The notes: generated from the sequence alone by a model not told the origin. Shown: positions 8,478 through 16,352, counted from the first letter of the stretch. The stretch is 57,458 nucleotides of DNA from Micromonospora solifontis (GCF_003725545.1 NZ_RJLN01000035.1:1-57458); one strand, 5' to 3'. Numbers and translations are program-made.

Positions 8478-9695
8478 TCAGCCCAGCAGGGTTACCTGGG
8501 CCGGGGTGGACCGCTGGGTGGTGGTGCCATCACCCAACTGCCCACCGCTGTTGTCGCCCCAGCACCACAGGCCGCCGTCGGTGCGGACCGCGCAGCCGTG
8601 GGAGCGGACGTCCAGGCCGCCGGTCCAGGTGGTGGCGGTGCCGACCCGGCTGGGCGCGTTCCGGTGGGTGGTGGTGCCGTCGCCGACCTGTCCCGACGAG
8701 TTCTCGCCCCAGCACCACAGGCTGCCGTCGGTGCGGGCCGCGCACGACGTGTCGCCGCTCCCGCCGACCCTGCTCCAGGTGGTGTCCGTGCCGACCTGGA
8801 CCGGCGCGGTCTGGTAGGTGCCGCTCACACCCAGCTGGCCGTACCCGTTCTCACCCCAGCACCACAGGGTGCCGGAGCGGACCGCACAGGTGTGGGCGTA
8901 CCCGGCCGTCACGCCGGTCCAGGTGGTCGCGGTGCCGACCTGCGCCGGCGTGGTCTGCGAGCCCAGGCTGCCGAGACCGAGCTGCCCGTCCGAGCTGTAA
9001 CCCCAGCACCACAGCGTCCCGTCGGTGCGGATGCCGCAGCTGTGTGCGAAGCCGGTCGTGACATTCGCCCAGTTGGTCGCCGTGCCGACCTGCAGCGGGG
9101 TGGTGGCGACGTAGGGCGAGGTGCCGACGCCCAACTGGGAGGTCCGGTTGAAGCCCCAGCACCAGAGAGTGCCGTCGGTGCGCACGGCGCAGGTGTGCTC
9201 GTAGCCGGCGCTGACCCGGGCCCAGGTCGTGGCGGTGCCGACCTGCGTCGGGGTGCTCCGCCGCGTGGTGGTCCCGTCACCGAGCTGGCCCCGGCTGTTC
9301 GCGCCCCAGCACCACAGCGTCCCGTCGGTCCGCACCGCGCAGGTGTGGCTGGTGCCGGCGTCGACACCAACCCAGGTGGCGGTGCCGACCCGGGCCGGGG
9401 TGCTCCGGCTCGTGGTGGTGCCGTCGCCGAGCTGGCCGCTGTAGTTCGCGCCCCAGCACGAGAGGCCCCCGTCGGCGAGGACGGCACAGGTGTGCGCGCC
9501 GCCCGTGGTCACGCCGGAGACCGCCGGGGCGGCCAGGGCCGCGTCTTCGGCAGCGCTGACGCTCGCGGCCGCCGTGCCGACCGTCAGCGCGGCGGTGAGT
9601 GCGGCGCTACCGATGGACAACGCCGCCGCGGCGGCGAAAAGCCGGGCCGCACGGCGCCACCGGGTCCGCAGCCGGCCGTCCTGATATCCGTTCAT
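8478..9695 (-). CDS. Secreted RCC1-repeat protein, seven repeats
   Basis: The 405-residue protein has an Arg-rich N-terminus, a hydrophobic signal segment (~15-45) and then seven consecutive ~50-residue repeats of the pattern [28 protein letters not shown]...TP.QVGTAT. Seven repeats match one complete RCC1-type beta-propeller. Each repeat carries two Cys residues (HTCAV and WCWG), which suggests disulfide-stabilised blades suited to the cell exterior. ATG at 9695 is chosen for the ribosome site GGGAGAGAG and the signal peptide that follows. It has no catalytic motif; a binding or adhesive role is inference. The final repeat ends at the C-terminus, so the propeller appears complete. Confidence 0.88.
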   Translation of the reverse strand: MNGYQDGRLRTRWRRAARLFAAAAALSIGSAALTAALTVGTAAASVSAAEDAALAAPAVSGVTTGGAHTCAVLADGGLSCWGANYSGQLGDGTTTSRSTPARVGTATWVGVDAGTSHTCAVRTDGTLWCWGANSRGQLGDGTTTRRSTPTQVGTATTWARVSAGYEHTCAVRTDGTLWCWGFNRTSQLGVGTSPYVATTPLQVGTATNWANVTTGFAHSCGIRTDGTLWCWGYSSDGQLGLGSLGSQTTPAQVGTATTWTGVTAGYAHTCAVRSGTLWCWGENGYGQLGVSGTYQTAPVQVGTDTTWSRVGGSGDTSCAARTDGSLWCWGENSSGQVGDGTTTHRNAPSRVGTATTWTGGLDVRSHGCAVRTDGGLWCWGDNSGGQLGDGTTTQRSTPAQVTLLG

Positions 9696-9795
9696 GTACG
9701 TGCTCTCTCCCAACGATGTCGGTGCCTGGATGACGGAGACGGAAGCTGCCCCGGCGGGTCGCCCGGAGACCCACCACTTCGTGGCACCGACCTTA

Positions 9796-9817
9796 TGCAT
9801 CGAGTCGATTCGATGCA
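9796..9817. promoter_or_regulatory. Operator-like perfect palindrome upstream of RCC1 gene
   Basis: TGCATCGA, six bases, then TCGATGCA form a perfect 8+8 bp inverted repeat, AT-richer than its surroundings, about 100 bp upstream of the RCC1 start codon. The symmetry suits a LacI- or TetR-like dimer. No adjacent regulator gene is present. Confidence 0.4.
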
Positions 9818-9909
9818 CCATCGACGGGTTGGATTGACCGCCTTGATGCGGATCTTTCCCGCTCAGCGGACCAGGATGTGGACCGCACGGGCGGCGGGGC
9901 GGGAGCGAC

Positions 9910-9942
9910 GCCCGGCCCGCCGGACGGCGGTGCGGGCCGGGC
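9910..9942 (-). terminator. Terminator-like hairpin after lysE-type gene
   Basis: Perfect 11 bp arms (GCCCGGCCCGC / GCGGGCCGGGC) with an 11 nt loop lie 10 bp beyond the stop of the LysE-type gene on the minus strand. There is no T-run. Confidence 0.45.
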
Positions 9943-9951
9943 GGGCAGCGG

Positions 9952-10614
9952 TCAGCCGGACAGCAGGGCGGCCACGGCGAGGGCGGCGATCAGGGCGCTG
10001 GAGAGCAGGCCGGTGAGCAGGCGCCCACGCGGCCCGGCGAGCGCCCGGCCCACCACGCTGCCACCGCCGGCGACGAGCAGTTGCCAGCTCGCCGAGGCCA
10101 GGAACGCGCCGGCCACGAAGAGCCCCGCGGTCGCCCCGTCCAGGTCCGCGGCCTCCTGCCGGCCGAGCACCAGCGCGGCGAAGTAGAGCACCGTGGTGGG
10201 GTTCAACATGGTCAGCCCGAGCACCGCCGCGTAGGCCCGGCCGGGGGTGCTGAGCCCCCGGCCCGTCGGCGCCTCCGGGGTCACCCCGGAACGCCGGGCG
10301 GACCAGGCCCGCCACAGCCCGTGACCGGCCAGCCCGAGCAGGACCAGGGCGGCGACCACCCGCAGCGGCCCGGCGACCGGCGCGATGAACCCCGCGAGAC
10401 CGGCCCCACCGAAGGCGGCGACGGCGGCGTAGAGCCCGTCGGCGGTTGCCACGGCCAGCGCGGCGGCCGCACCGACCCGGAACGAGGTACGGGCGCTCAG
10501 CCCGAGAATGAGGATCGCGATCGCGCCCACCGGGACGGCGACACCGTAGCCGGCCACCACACCGGCGAGGAACGCCCCGCTCACGACGGTGAGCGGCGGG
10601 TCGGGGCGGACCAC
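9952..10614 (-). CDS. LysE/RhtB-family amino-acid exporter
   Basis: The 220-residue protein has about six hydrophobic helices. The N-terminal segment [24 protein letters not shown] and the [15 protein letters not shown] segment near residue 135 are the two conserved regions of the LysE superfamily (the NP motif in the fourth helix). It likely exports an amino acid or derivative; substrate unknown. The start is GTG at 10614. It ends near a hairpin and is followed by the RCC1 promoter region. No LysG-type regulator is next to it. Confidence 0.87.
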   Translation of the reverse strand: MVRPDPPLTVVSGAFLAGVVAGYGVAVPVGAIAILILGLSARTSFRVGAAAALAVATADGLYAAVAAFGGAGLAGFIAPVAGPLRVVAALVLLGLAGHGLWRAWSARRSGVTPEAPTGRGLSTPGRAYAAVLGLTMLNPTTVLYFAALVLGRQEAADLDGATAGLFVAGAFLASASWQLLVAGGGSVVGRALAGPRGRLLTGLLSSALIAALAVAALLSG

Positions 10615-10806
10615 GGCACGGTGCGCTGTCGACGCGCGGCGGTGGCCGCGCGGACAGGAACCTGCTTCGGGTACGCCTCGATCACCCGCTCATCCTGCGT
10701 CCCCACCCCCGCCCTCCGCCACCGGGTTTCCCCGCCCCACCCCCGCCACGCCCCCACGCCGCCGGCCCGCCGCCGCCCCGCCGCGCCGCCGTCCAAGATC
10801 CGGCTG

Positions 10807-10858
10807 GATCCTGGATTGGTGTCCTCAGCCGCGCCACGAGGCCACCACATCCAGGATC
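10807..10858. repeat. Palindromic element B in the gene-free spacer 10615-10907
   Basis: Arms GATCCTGGAT and ATCCAGGATC are perfect over 10 bp and extend inward (TGGTGTCCTC against GAGGCCACCAC) with one extra base and one mismatch, giving ~20 bp arms around an 11 nt loop. It is the only clear structure in the 293 bp between lysE-type and sensor-kinase genes; the rest is Pro/Arg-coding-like GC-rich sequence with no gene I can support. It may terminate the minus-strand kinase transcript or be a dispersed repeat. Confidence 0.7.
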
Positions 10859-10907
10859 GAGCGCCGCCCGGGAGAAGTGCCCCGGAGACGTCCGCGTCAC
10901 TGATGCG

Positions 10908-12038
10908 TCATCTGTCGATGGGCGGGGCTGCCGCGGGTAGCTCGACAGCGATGCGGAGCCCGCCGGCGGCGCGCGGAGTGAGGGTGAGTGTTCCGTCGTG
11001 TGCGTGGGTGATGGTCTTGACGATCGCCAGGCCGAGGCCGACGCCTGCGTGGTCGCTGTATACGCGCTCGGTGCCGCGCTGGAATGGTTCGGTGAGTGTC
11101 GAGGCCAGCGCTGGGGTGAGCTGCTCGCCGGTATTTTCGACGGTGAGCAGCACCGTCCTGGCGCGGAGGCTGGTAGTGACCCACACGGCGCCCTGTCCCG
11201 GCAGGTTGTGGACGATCGCGTTGTGCACGAGGTTCATGGTCAACTGCAGCAGGAGCGCCTGCGATCCCATCGTGGGGGTGATGTCGCCGCAGGTCTCGAT
11301 GGTGACACCGCGCTTTTCGGCGAGGGGGAGAAGGGTTTCGGTGGCTTCTTCCGCCAGGAGGGACAGGTCCACGCATTCTCGCGTGAAGGACCGCTGCCCA
11401 GCGCGGCTGAGCAGGAGCAGTGCCTCGGTGAGGTCGATCGTCCGGGTGTTGAGAGCGTGGAGGCGGTCGATCAATTCGCCGGTGTCGTGGTTCGGATGGG
11501 CGCGGGCCACGTCGAGAAGTGTCTTCGAGATCGCGAGCGGGGTACGCAACTCGTGAGAGGCGTTGGCTGCGAATCTCCGCTGTTCGGCGACGTGTGCTTC
11601 GAGCCGGGTGAGCATCGTGTCGAAGGCGTCGGCGAGTTCGCGGAACTCGTCCCTGCGGCCCGGCAGCCGGATCCGGTGGGAGAGTGATCCGTTCGTGGCC
11701 ATCCGGGTGGCGTCGGTGATGCGGGTCAGGGGGGCGAGCATCCGGCCGGCGAGCAGCCACCCGCCGACGAGACCGAACACCAGCAGGAACGACAGCGCGA
11801 TGCTCGCCTTCGGGGCGAAAGCGCGCCAGAGGTCGGACCGGCCGGGAATGAAGAGACCGGGACCCCAGATCCCACCGTCGGGCGGCATGCGCTCGGGGAG
11901 GGTGACCGCCTGATCGGGGACGTAACGCAGGAGAAACACCCACACGACTGCGAGCAGCAGGACGCCCGCGACCATGAGGAGTCCCGCGTAGCTGAGGGTG
12001 AGTTTGAGGCGGACGCTCAACCCGGATGCCCTAGCCAC
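10908..12038 (-). CDS. Two-component sensor histidine kinase (VanS-like context)
   Basis: The 376-residue kinase has two membrane helices (~12-35 and ~85-108) flanking a short extracytoplasmic loop of about 50 residues, a HAMP linker, a HisKA domain with phospho-acceptor His162 in ASHELRTP, and a HATPase domain with N-box NLVHNAIVHN, G1 VENTG and G2 GVGLGLAIV. GTG at 12038 is chosen because GGAGG lies directly upstream; the gene overlaps its response regulator's stop by 8 bases. The short sensor loop resembles VanS-type and other cell-wall stress kinases. It is divergent from a VanY-like D,D-carboxypeptidase and a VanJ-like protein, which suggests it senses cell-wall damage or glycopeptides (inference). 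Confidence 0.92.
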   Translation of the reverse strand: MARASGLSVRLKLTLSYAGLLMVAGVLLLAVVWVFLLRYVPDQAVTLPERMPPDGGIWGPGLFIPGRSDLWRAFAPKASIALSFLLVFGLVGGWLLAGRMLAPLTRITDATRMATNGSLSHRIRLPGRRDEFRELADAFDTMLTRLEAHVAEQRRFAANASHELRTPLAISKTLLDVARAHPNHDTGELIDRLHALNTRTIDLTEALLLLSRAGQRSFTRECVDLSLLAEEATETLLPLAEKRGVTIETCGDITPTMGSQALLLQLTMNLVHNAIVHNLPGQGAVWVTTSLRARTVLLTVENTGEQLTPALASTLTEPFQRGTERVYSDHAGVGLGLAIVKTITHAHDGTLTLTPRAAGGLRIAVELPAAAPPIDR

Positions 12039-12726
12039 GCTCACCTCCCTCGTGCCCGGCCTCCGGCTGCGTGTCGATGCGGTACCCGACGCCGGGCACC
12101 GTGGCGATGATCCAGGGCTCGCCGAGGCGCTTGCGCAGTGCCGAGATGGTGATGCGTACGGCGTTGGTGAACGGGTCGGCGTTCTCGTCCCACGCGCGTT
12201 CCAGGAGTTCTTCGGCGCTGACGACACCGCCTTCGGCGGCCACGAGGACCTCGAGCACGGCGAACTGCTTCCTGGTCAGCGCGACGTAGTGGCCGTCCCG
12301 GTAGACCTCTCTGCGGAACGGGTCCAGCCGCAGACCTGCGAGCTCCCGCACGGGTGGCCGGTTGTGGCCACGTCTGCGGTCGAGTGCTCTGAGCCGGAGC
12401 GCGAGTTCTCGAAGTTCGAAAGGTTTCGTGAGGTAGTCGTCGGCGCCGAGTTCGAACCCGGAGGCCTTGTCGTCGAGGCGGTCGGCCGCGGTGAGCATGA
12501 GGATCGGCATGCCGCTGCCGGAGGCGACGATGCGTTTGGCGATCTCGTCACCGGACGGCCCGGGGATGTCGCGGTCGAGGACGGCGATGTCGTAGGCGTT
12601 GATGCTCAGCAGCTCCAGAGCGGTGTCGCCGTCACCTGCGATGTCGGCCGCGATCGCTTCCAGGCGTAGGCCATCGCGGATGGCCTCGGCCAGATAGGGC
12701 TCGTCCTCGACGATCAACACCCGCAT
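12031..12726 (-). CDS. OmpR-family response regulator (VanR-like context)
   Basis: The 231-residue protein has a receiver domain (phospho-acceptor Asp51 in VLDRDIPG, acidic pair in VEDE at 7-9, Thr79, Lys101 in LTKPF) and a C-terminal winged helix ending VPGVGYRI. It would be phosphorylated by the overlapping kinase and bind promoters such as the 88 bp divergent region shared with the VanY-like gene. ATG at 12726 gives the standard MRVLIVEDE start. The gene precedes the kinase in the same transcript. Regulation of the adjacent vanY/vanJ-like pair is inferred from the divergent arrangement. Confidence 0.93.
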   Translation of the reverse strand: MRVLIVEDEPYLAEAIRDGLRLEAIAADIAGDGDTALELLSINAYDIAVLDRDIPGPSGDEIAKRIVASGSGMPILMLTAADRLDDKASGFELGADDYLTKPFELRELALRLRALDRRRGHNRPPVRELAGLRLDPFRREVYRDGHYVALTRKQFAVLEVLVAAEGGVVSAEELLERAWDENADPFTNAVRITISALRKRLGEPWIIATVPGVGYRIDTQPEAGHEGGERG

Positions 12727-12745
12727 GTCACTTGATGCTACGAGC

Positions 12746-12768
12746 CGGCGCATATCGTCGGCGTATCG
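12746..12768. promoter_or_regulatory. Possible tandem regulator site in divergent promoter
   Basis: CGGCGCATATCG is followed by CGGCGTATCGG (12746-12757 and 12759-12769), a direct repeat in the 88 bp between the divergent response-regulator and VanY-like genes. OmpR-family regulators usually bind direct repeats about 11 bp apart; this spacing is 13. Autoregulation and control of vanY/vanJ-like genes is inference. Confidence 0.3.
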
Positions 12769-12814
12769 GAAAGAACATACGCGCTGGCAACACCCCGCTG
12801 CCTTGACTGGCGGC

Positions 12815-13468
12815 ATGTACCGACCCGCACCATCAGCACGAACAAGGACCCACCGGATCCGCCGGCTCCTTGCCGTCGGCCTGATCGCCGGCGCGGGAAT
12901 GATCACCACAGCCTGCCTCTCCCCGGGGCCAGAGCCGTCGTCCTCGGCCGCGTCGCCCTCACAATCGCTTCGCCGTGACCATCGCGGCGCGCCCCGAGGG
13001 GCCGGTGGTCGACTCGGCCAGGCCGATGGTGTCGTCCCCGGTGGCGTGACGGTCTTCGATGACGCCGTTCCCGCGGTGGCGAAGCTCGATCCGGATCTCC
13101 GCGCGGCCCTCCGCCAGGCGGCGACGGCCGCCGCGGACGACGACGTCACGTTCTACGTCAACAGCGGCTGGCGGTCCGCGGCCTACCAGAATCAGCTTCT
13201 TCGCGAGGCGGTCTCCAGGTACGGCTCCGAAGACGAGGCCGCCCGCTGGGTGGCCACCGCGGCGACGTCCGCGCACGTGTCGGGGGACGCGGTCGACCTC
13301 GGGCGCTCCGCTGCGCCGGCGTGGCTGGCCAGGCACGGTGCCGCGTACGGGCTGTGCCAGATCTACCGCAACGAGGCCTGGCACTACGAACTGCGCCCCG
13401 AAGCGGTCGAGCACGGATGCCCGGCCATGTATGCCGACCCCACCGAGGACCCGAGGATGCAGCAGTGA
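12815..13468 (+). CDS. VanY-family D-alanyl-D-alanine carboxypeptidase, lipoprotein
   Basis: The 217-residue protein has a lipoprotein signal (LIAGAGMITTAC, lipidated Cys34), a low-complexity spacer and a VanY-type peptidase domain. SGWRS (117-121), the zinc motif SAHVSGDAVD with His154 and Asp161, and WHYE with His190 match the metal-binding and catalytic set of the VanY/DacB zinc D,D-peptidases. It would trim the terminal D-Ala from cell-wall pentapeptides outside the membrane. ATG at 12815 is chosen because it leads straight into the signal peptide; an upstream in-frame extension is less likely. The stop overlaps the next gene's GTG, so the two are coupled. Confidence 0.88.
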   Translation: MYRPAPSARTRTHRIRRLLAVGLIAGAGMITTACLSPGPEPSSSAASPSQSLRRDHRGAPRGAGGRLGQADGVVPGGVTVFDDAVPAVAKLDPDLRAALRQAATAAADDDVTFYVNSGWRSAAYQNQLLREAVSRYGSEDEAARWVATAATSAHVSGDAVDLGRSAAPAWLARHGAAYGLCQIYRNEAWHYELRPEAVEHGCPAMYADPTEDPRMQQ

Positions 13469-14571
13469 CCGGCAGTGAGCGAGGACAGAAGGCGACGCCG
13501 GTGGACGCGCCGGAGACCGGGCAGGGCGGCGCCGGCCGCCGGGGCACCGGCTCCGGTACCCGGCGGGCAGGCATCCACCGGGCGATCCGCGTCGCCGCCC
13601 GGCCGGAGCCCTGGAGGCGCGGCCCGGTGCTCGCGGCGCTGGCGCTGCTGCTGGGCCTGGCCATGCTGCTGCACGCGAAGATCCCGAACCGGATCGGGCA
13701 CCTCGGCAGCCTGGTGGAGACCTTCCTGCCGTGGTTCGGCCTGTTCATCCCGGTGCTGCTGGCCGGGGCGCTGTGGCGTCGCTCCGCCGCCGCGGTGGCC
13801 GCGCTGCTGCTGCCGGTCATGGTGTGGCTGAACCTCTTCGGCGGGCTGCTCGGCGACAAGTCCCGGCCGGGCAGCGACCTCACGGTGGCCACCCACAACG
13901 TCGGCGCCGGCAATCTCGACCCGGCCGGCACCGCCCGCGACCTGGCCACCTCCGGGGCGGACGTGCTGGCTCTGGTGGAGCTGACCGAGCAGGCCCGGGG
14001 CACGTACGAGACGGGGCTGGCGGAGGCGTACCCGTACCACACCGTGCAGGGCACGGTCGGGCTGTGGAGCAAGCTGCCGCTGTCGGAGACCCAACCGGTC
14101 GACATCCAGCTCGACGCCGGGCCGCTGGCGGCAACCAGGCCGGCCGACAGCAGGATGGCCTACACCCGGGCGCTGCGCGCCACGGTGGCCACGGACCGGG
14201 GGCCGCTGGCGGTGTACGTGGCCCACCTGGGGTCCGTACGGGTGAATCCCAGGGCGGGCTTCTTCACGGTCCATCGGGACCGGAACGCGCAGGCGCTCGG
14301 CGCGGCCATCGCCGCCGACCGGAATCAACGGGTGGTGCTGCTCGGCGACCTGAACGGCCCGCTGGACGACCGCGCGTTCGCCGAGATCACCTCGCGGATG
14401 CGGTCGGCGCAGGGCGAGGCCGGGAAGGGCTTCGGCTTCACCTGGCCAGCGGCGTTCCCGGTGGTGCGGATCGACCAGATCCTGGTCCGCGGCGTGCAGC
14501 CGGAGCGTTCGTGGGTGCTGCCGGCCACCGGCAGCGACCACCTGCCGGTGGCGGCCAGCATCAGCTGGTGA
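13465..14571 (+). CDS. VanJ-like membrane endonuclease/exonuclease/phosphatase-family protein
   Basis: The 368-residue protein begins with a Gly/Arg-rich cytoplasmic tail, then three membrane helices (~53-72, ~82-104, ~108-129) and a C-terminal EEP domain outside the membrane. EEP active-site residues are all present: Asn145 (ATHNVG), Glu172 (LVELTE), His254 (VAHLGS), Asp295/Asn297 (GDLNGP), Asp337 (RIDQ) and Asp358-His359 (GSDHLP). The same layout is found in VanJ of Streptomyces coelicolor, which confers teicoplanin resistance. A lipid-linked wall intermediate as substrate is inference. The GTG start overlaps the VanY-like stop (GTGA). Confidence 0.85.
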   Translation: MTGSERGQKATPVDAPETGQGGAGRRGTGSGTRRAGIHRAIRVAARPEPWRRGPVLAALALLLGLAMLLHAKIPNRIGHLGSLVETFLPWFGLFIPVLLAGALWRRSAAAVAALLLPVMVWLNLFGGLLGDKSRPGSDLTVATHNVGAGNLDPAGTARDLATSGADVLALVELTEQARGTYETGLAEAYPYHTVQGTVGLWSKLPLSETQPVDIQLDAGPLAATRPADSRMAYTRALRATVATDRGPLAVYVAHLGSVRVNPRAGFFTVHRDRNAQALGAAIAADRNQRVVLLGDLNGPLDDRAFAEITSRMRSAQGEAGKGFGFTWPAAFPVVRIDQILVRGVQPERSWVLPATGSDHLPVAASISW

Positions 14572-14585
14572 GCGACCCGTGGAGG

Positions 14586-14601
14586 GCTCCGCTTCCGGAG
14601 C
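14586..14601. terminator. Small hairpin between convergent genes
   Basis: GCTCCG CTTC CGGAGC lies 15 bp after the VanJ-like stop and before the stop of the convergent acVLRF1 gene. It is weak as a terminator, with a 6 bp stem and no T-run. Confidence 0.3.
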
Positions 14602-14665
14602 GAGGCACCTCAGGCGCGAATCGCGAACAGCAGCCCGAACACGCCGCCCTCGCGCTCGATCGAGG

Positions 14666-15319
14666 TCAGTCGCGATCGGGGTCGCGGACCAGGACGTGCA
14701 CGGCGCGGGCGGCGCCGATCGCGTCGACCAGCACCGCGTGCCGAGGCTCGGGCACGTCGAGCAGCCGGTCGGCGCGCAGCGCGGCGAGCGGGGCCAGCCG
14801 GCGGTCGGCCAGCACGCTGTCCACGGCCCGCCGGTCGCCACCGCAGACCAGCGCCGCGAGGGTCGGCGCCGCCGGCAGCAGCAGCCGTACGGCCAGCTCG
14901 GCGGCGTCGCCCAGGGCGGCCTTCGCCTGGTTGTCCCGCCGTCGGGCGAACCGCTGCTGCGACCAGCCACCGGCGGCGGTACGCCCCTGAACGTACCGGC
15001 TGTCCACCTTGGAGACGACCAGGTCGGGGCCGTCGGCGACGCCCACCGCCACCGCGCCCTTGCGGACCAGCAGCAGGCCGAGCCGCCGGGGCGCGCCGGC
15101 CGCCGCCACGAACCCGGCCACGTCGGCGCTGGCCGGAGCACCGGGCGGGGTGTGCAGCTCGGCGGTCGCGCCGTCCGGGGCGGCGAGCAGCAGCCCGTAC
15201 CCCTCGACGGTGGTGGTGGGCGGGCCGTGCCGGTCGGCGAAGCCCTCGACCCAGCGGGCGACGCGGCCCGGGTCGACCTCGACCCACCGGCCGCCCCCGG
15301 CTGCGGGTCGGCTGGTCAC
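14666..15319 (-). CDS. acVLRF1-family peptidyl-tRNA hydrolase-like release factor
   Basis: The 217-residue protein carries GGWSQQRFARRRDNQ at 117-131. This is the catalytic loop of the VLRF1/Vms1 family, whose members release nascent chains from stalled ribosomes by cleaving peptidyl-tRNA, with the conserved Gln acting like the GGQ of eRF1. The region before it forms a mixed alpha/beta domain, and the C-terminal half matches an RNase H-like or L7Ae-like region. It probably acts on stalled 50S-peptidyl-tRNA complexes in the cytoplasm. GTG at 15319 is chosen; the upstream in-frame extension is Arg/Pro-rich and non-family. It stands alone between the van-like and suf loci. Confidence 0.8.
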   Translation of the reverse strand: MTSRPAAGGGRWVEVDPGRVARWVEGFADRHGPPTTTVEGYGLLLAAPDGATAELHTPPGAPASADVAGFVAAAGAPRRLGLLLVRKGAVAVGVADGPDLVVSKVDSRYVQGRTAAGGWSQQRFARRRDNQAKAALGDAAELAVRLLLPAAPTLAALVCGGDRRAVDSVLADRRLAPLAALRADRLLDVPEPRHAVLVDAIGAARAVHVLVRDPDRD

Positions 15320-15467
15320 CGCCCGACCGTACGGCACGGCACCCGCTCCCCGCGGGGCAGCCCGGGCACACCGCCGCCGTCGCGGCATGCCTTCGCCCGG
15401 ACGGTCCCGCCTCCCCCGACGTGGCGTCGATCGGGCGGCGCGGCGGCGTGCCCGGAGGGTGGGGCGA

Positions 15468-15830
15468 TCAGACGTTGAAGCCGAGCGAGCGGAGCTGGTC
15501 GCGCCCCTCGTCAGTGATCTTGTCGGGGCCCCACGGCGGCAGCCACACCCAGTTGATCCGGATGTCGTTGACCAGCCCGCCGCCCGGGCCGGTGGTCAGC
15601 GCCTGCCGGGCCTGGTCCTCGATGACGTCGGTGAGCGGGCAGGCCGCCGAGGTCAGCGTCATGTCCAGGGTGGCGACGTTGTCGTCGTCGACGTGCACGC
15701 CGTACACCAGGCCCAGGTCGACCACGTTGATGCCCAGCTCCGGGTCGACGACGTCCTTCATCGCCTCCTCGATGTCGGCGATGGCGGCCTTGCCGCCGGT
15801 CGCCGGCGTGGTGGCGGTCTCCTCGCTCAT
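15468..15830 (-). CDS. sufT: SufT/MIP18-family metal-sulfur cluster assembly factor
   Basis: The 120-residue protein is a DUF59/MIP18 domain: DVVDPELGINVVDLGLVYGV near residue 32 and SAACPLTDVIEDQ near residue 70, with the conserved Cys in the second motif. SufT proteins help mature Fe-S proteins, as carriers or late-acting factors. It is the last gene of the suf operon and its ATG overlaps the sufU stop (ATGA). The C-terminal WLPPWGPDKITDEGRDQLRS is typical of actinobacterial members. Confidence 0.92.
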   Translation of the reverse strand: MSEETATTPATGGKAAIADIEEAMKDVVDPELGINVVDLGLVYGVHVDDDNVATLDMTLTSAACPLTDVIEDQARQALTTGPGGGLVNDIRINWVWLPPWGPDKITDEGRDQLRSLGFNV

Positions 15831-16303
15831 GCCTTCACCTCCGTCGGGCTCACGCCCACCCCGGCGCGTGCCGCGGCGTCCTTGAACGCCATCCACGACA
15901 GCAGCGCGCACTTCACCCGGGCCGGGTAGCGCGCGACACCCGCGAACGCCACCCCGTCTCCGAGCACCTCCTCGTCCGGCGTGACCTGGCCACGCCCGGA
16001 CATCAACTCGACGAACGCCTCGTGCACCACCGTGGCGTCGTCCGCGGCCCGGCCGCGCAGCAGCTCGTGCAGGATGCTCGCCGACGCCTGGCTGATCGAG
16101 CAGCCCATCCCGTCGTACGAGATGTCGGTGAACACCTTGCCGTCGGTGGTCACCCGCACGGTGATCTCGTCGCCGCAGGTCGGGTTGACGTGGTGCGCCT
16201 CGCCGACCCGGGCGTCCGGGTCCGCCGCGTCCCGCAGGCCACGGCCGTGCGGGTGCTTGTAGTGGTCCAGGATGATCTCCTGGTAAAGCGACTCAAGCTG
16301 CAT
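15827..16303 (-). CDS. sufU: Iron-sulfur cluster scaffold/sulfur-transfer protein SufU
   Basis: The 158-residue protein matches zinc-containing SufU of Gram-positive bacteria: Cys43 and Asp45 (PTCGDE), Cys68 (GMGCSISQAS) and Cys132 (RVKCALLSW) are the zinc/sulfur-acceptor residues, and the extra insertion between the second and third Cys is the SufU hallmark. It accepts persulfide sulfur from SufS and passes it to the SufBCD scaffold. A 19-codon mini-ORF that starts on the sufS stop codon ends 8 bases inside this gene, so translation may be relayed from sufS. Confidence 0.95.
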   Translation of the reverse strand: MQLESLYQEIILDHYKHPHGRGLRDAADPDARVGEAHHVNPTCGDEITVRVTTDGKVFTDISYDGMGCSISQASASILHELLRGRAADDATVVHEAFVELMSGRGQVTPDEEVLGDGVAFAGVARYPARVKCALLSWMAFKDAAARAGVGVSPTEVKA

Positions 16304-16352
16304 CAGGCTGGACTCCCATCGATTCGCCCGGCTCCGGCGTCGCCCGGCTCAT
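16293..16352 (-). CDS. Candidate relay mini-ORF between sufS and sufU
   Basis: ATG at 16352 overlaps the sufS TGA (ATGA) and opens a 19-codon frame (beginning MSRATPEPGES) that stops at 16293-16295, 8 bases past the sufU start codon. It spans the entire 45-base gap. It may exist only to carry ribosomes across the gap; a functional peptide is doubtful. Confidence 0.3.
   Translation of the reverse strand: MSRATPEPGESMGVQPDAA

Noticed and set aside
8478..9490. Regular ~150 bp periodicity that could be a CRISPR or tandem DNA repeat
   Set aside because: The periodicity is in the RCC1 coding sequence: seven ~50-residue protein repeats in frame with diverged DNA, no conserved direct repeat plus spacer structure.
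12815..13030. Frameshift in the VanY-like gene at the Ser/Arg-rich linker
   Set aside because: The region after the lipobox looks unusual, but the reading frame stays open and the downstream catalytic motifs are all in frame; it is a normal low-complexity linker.
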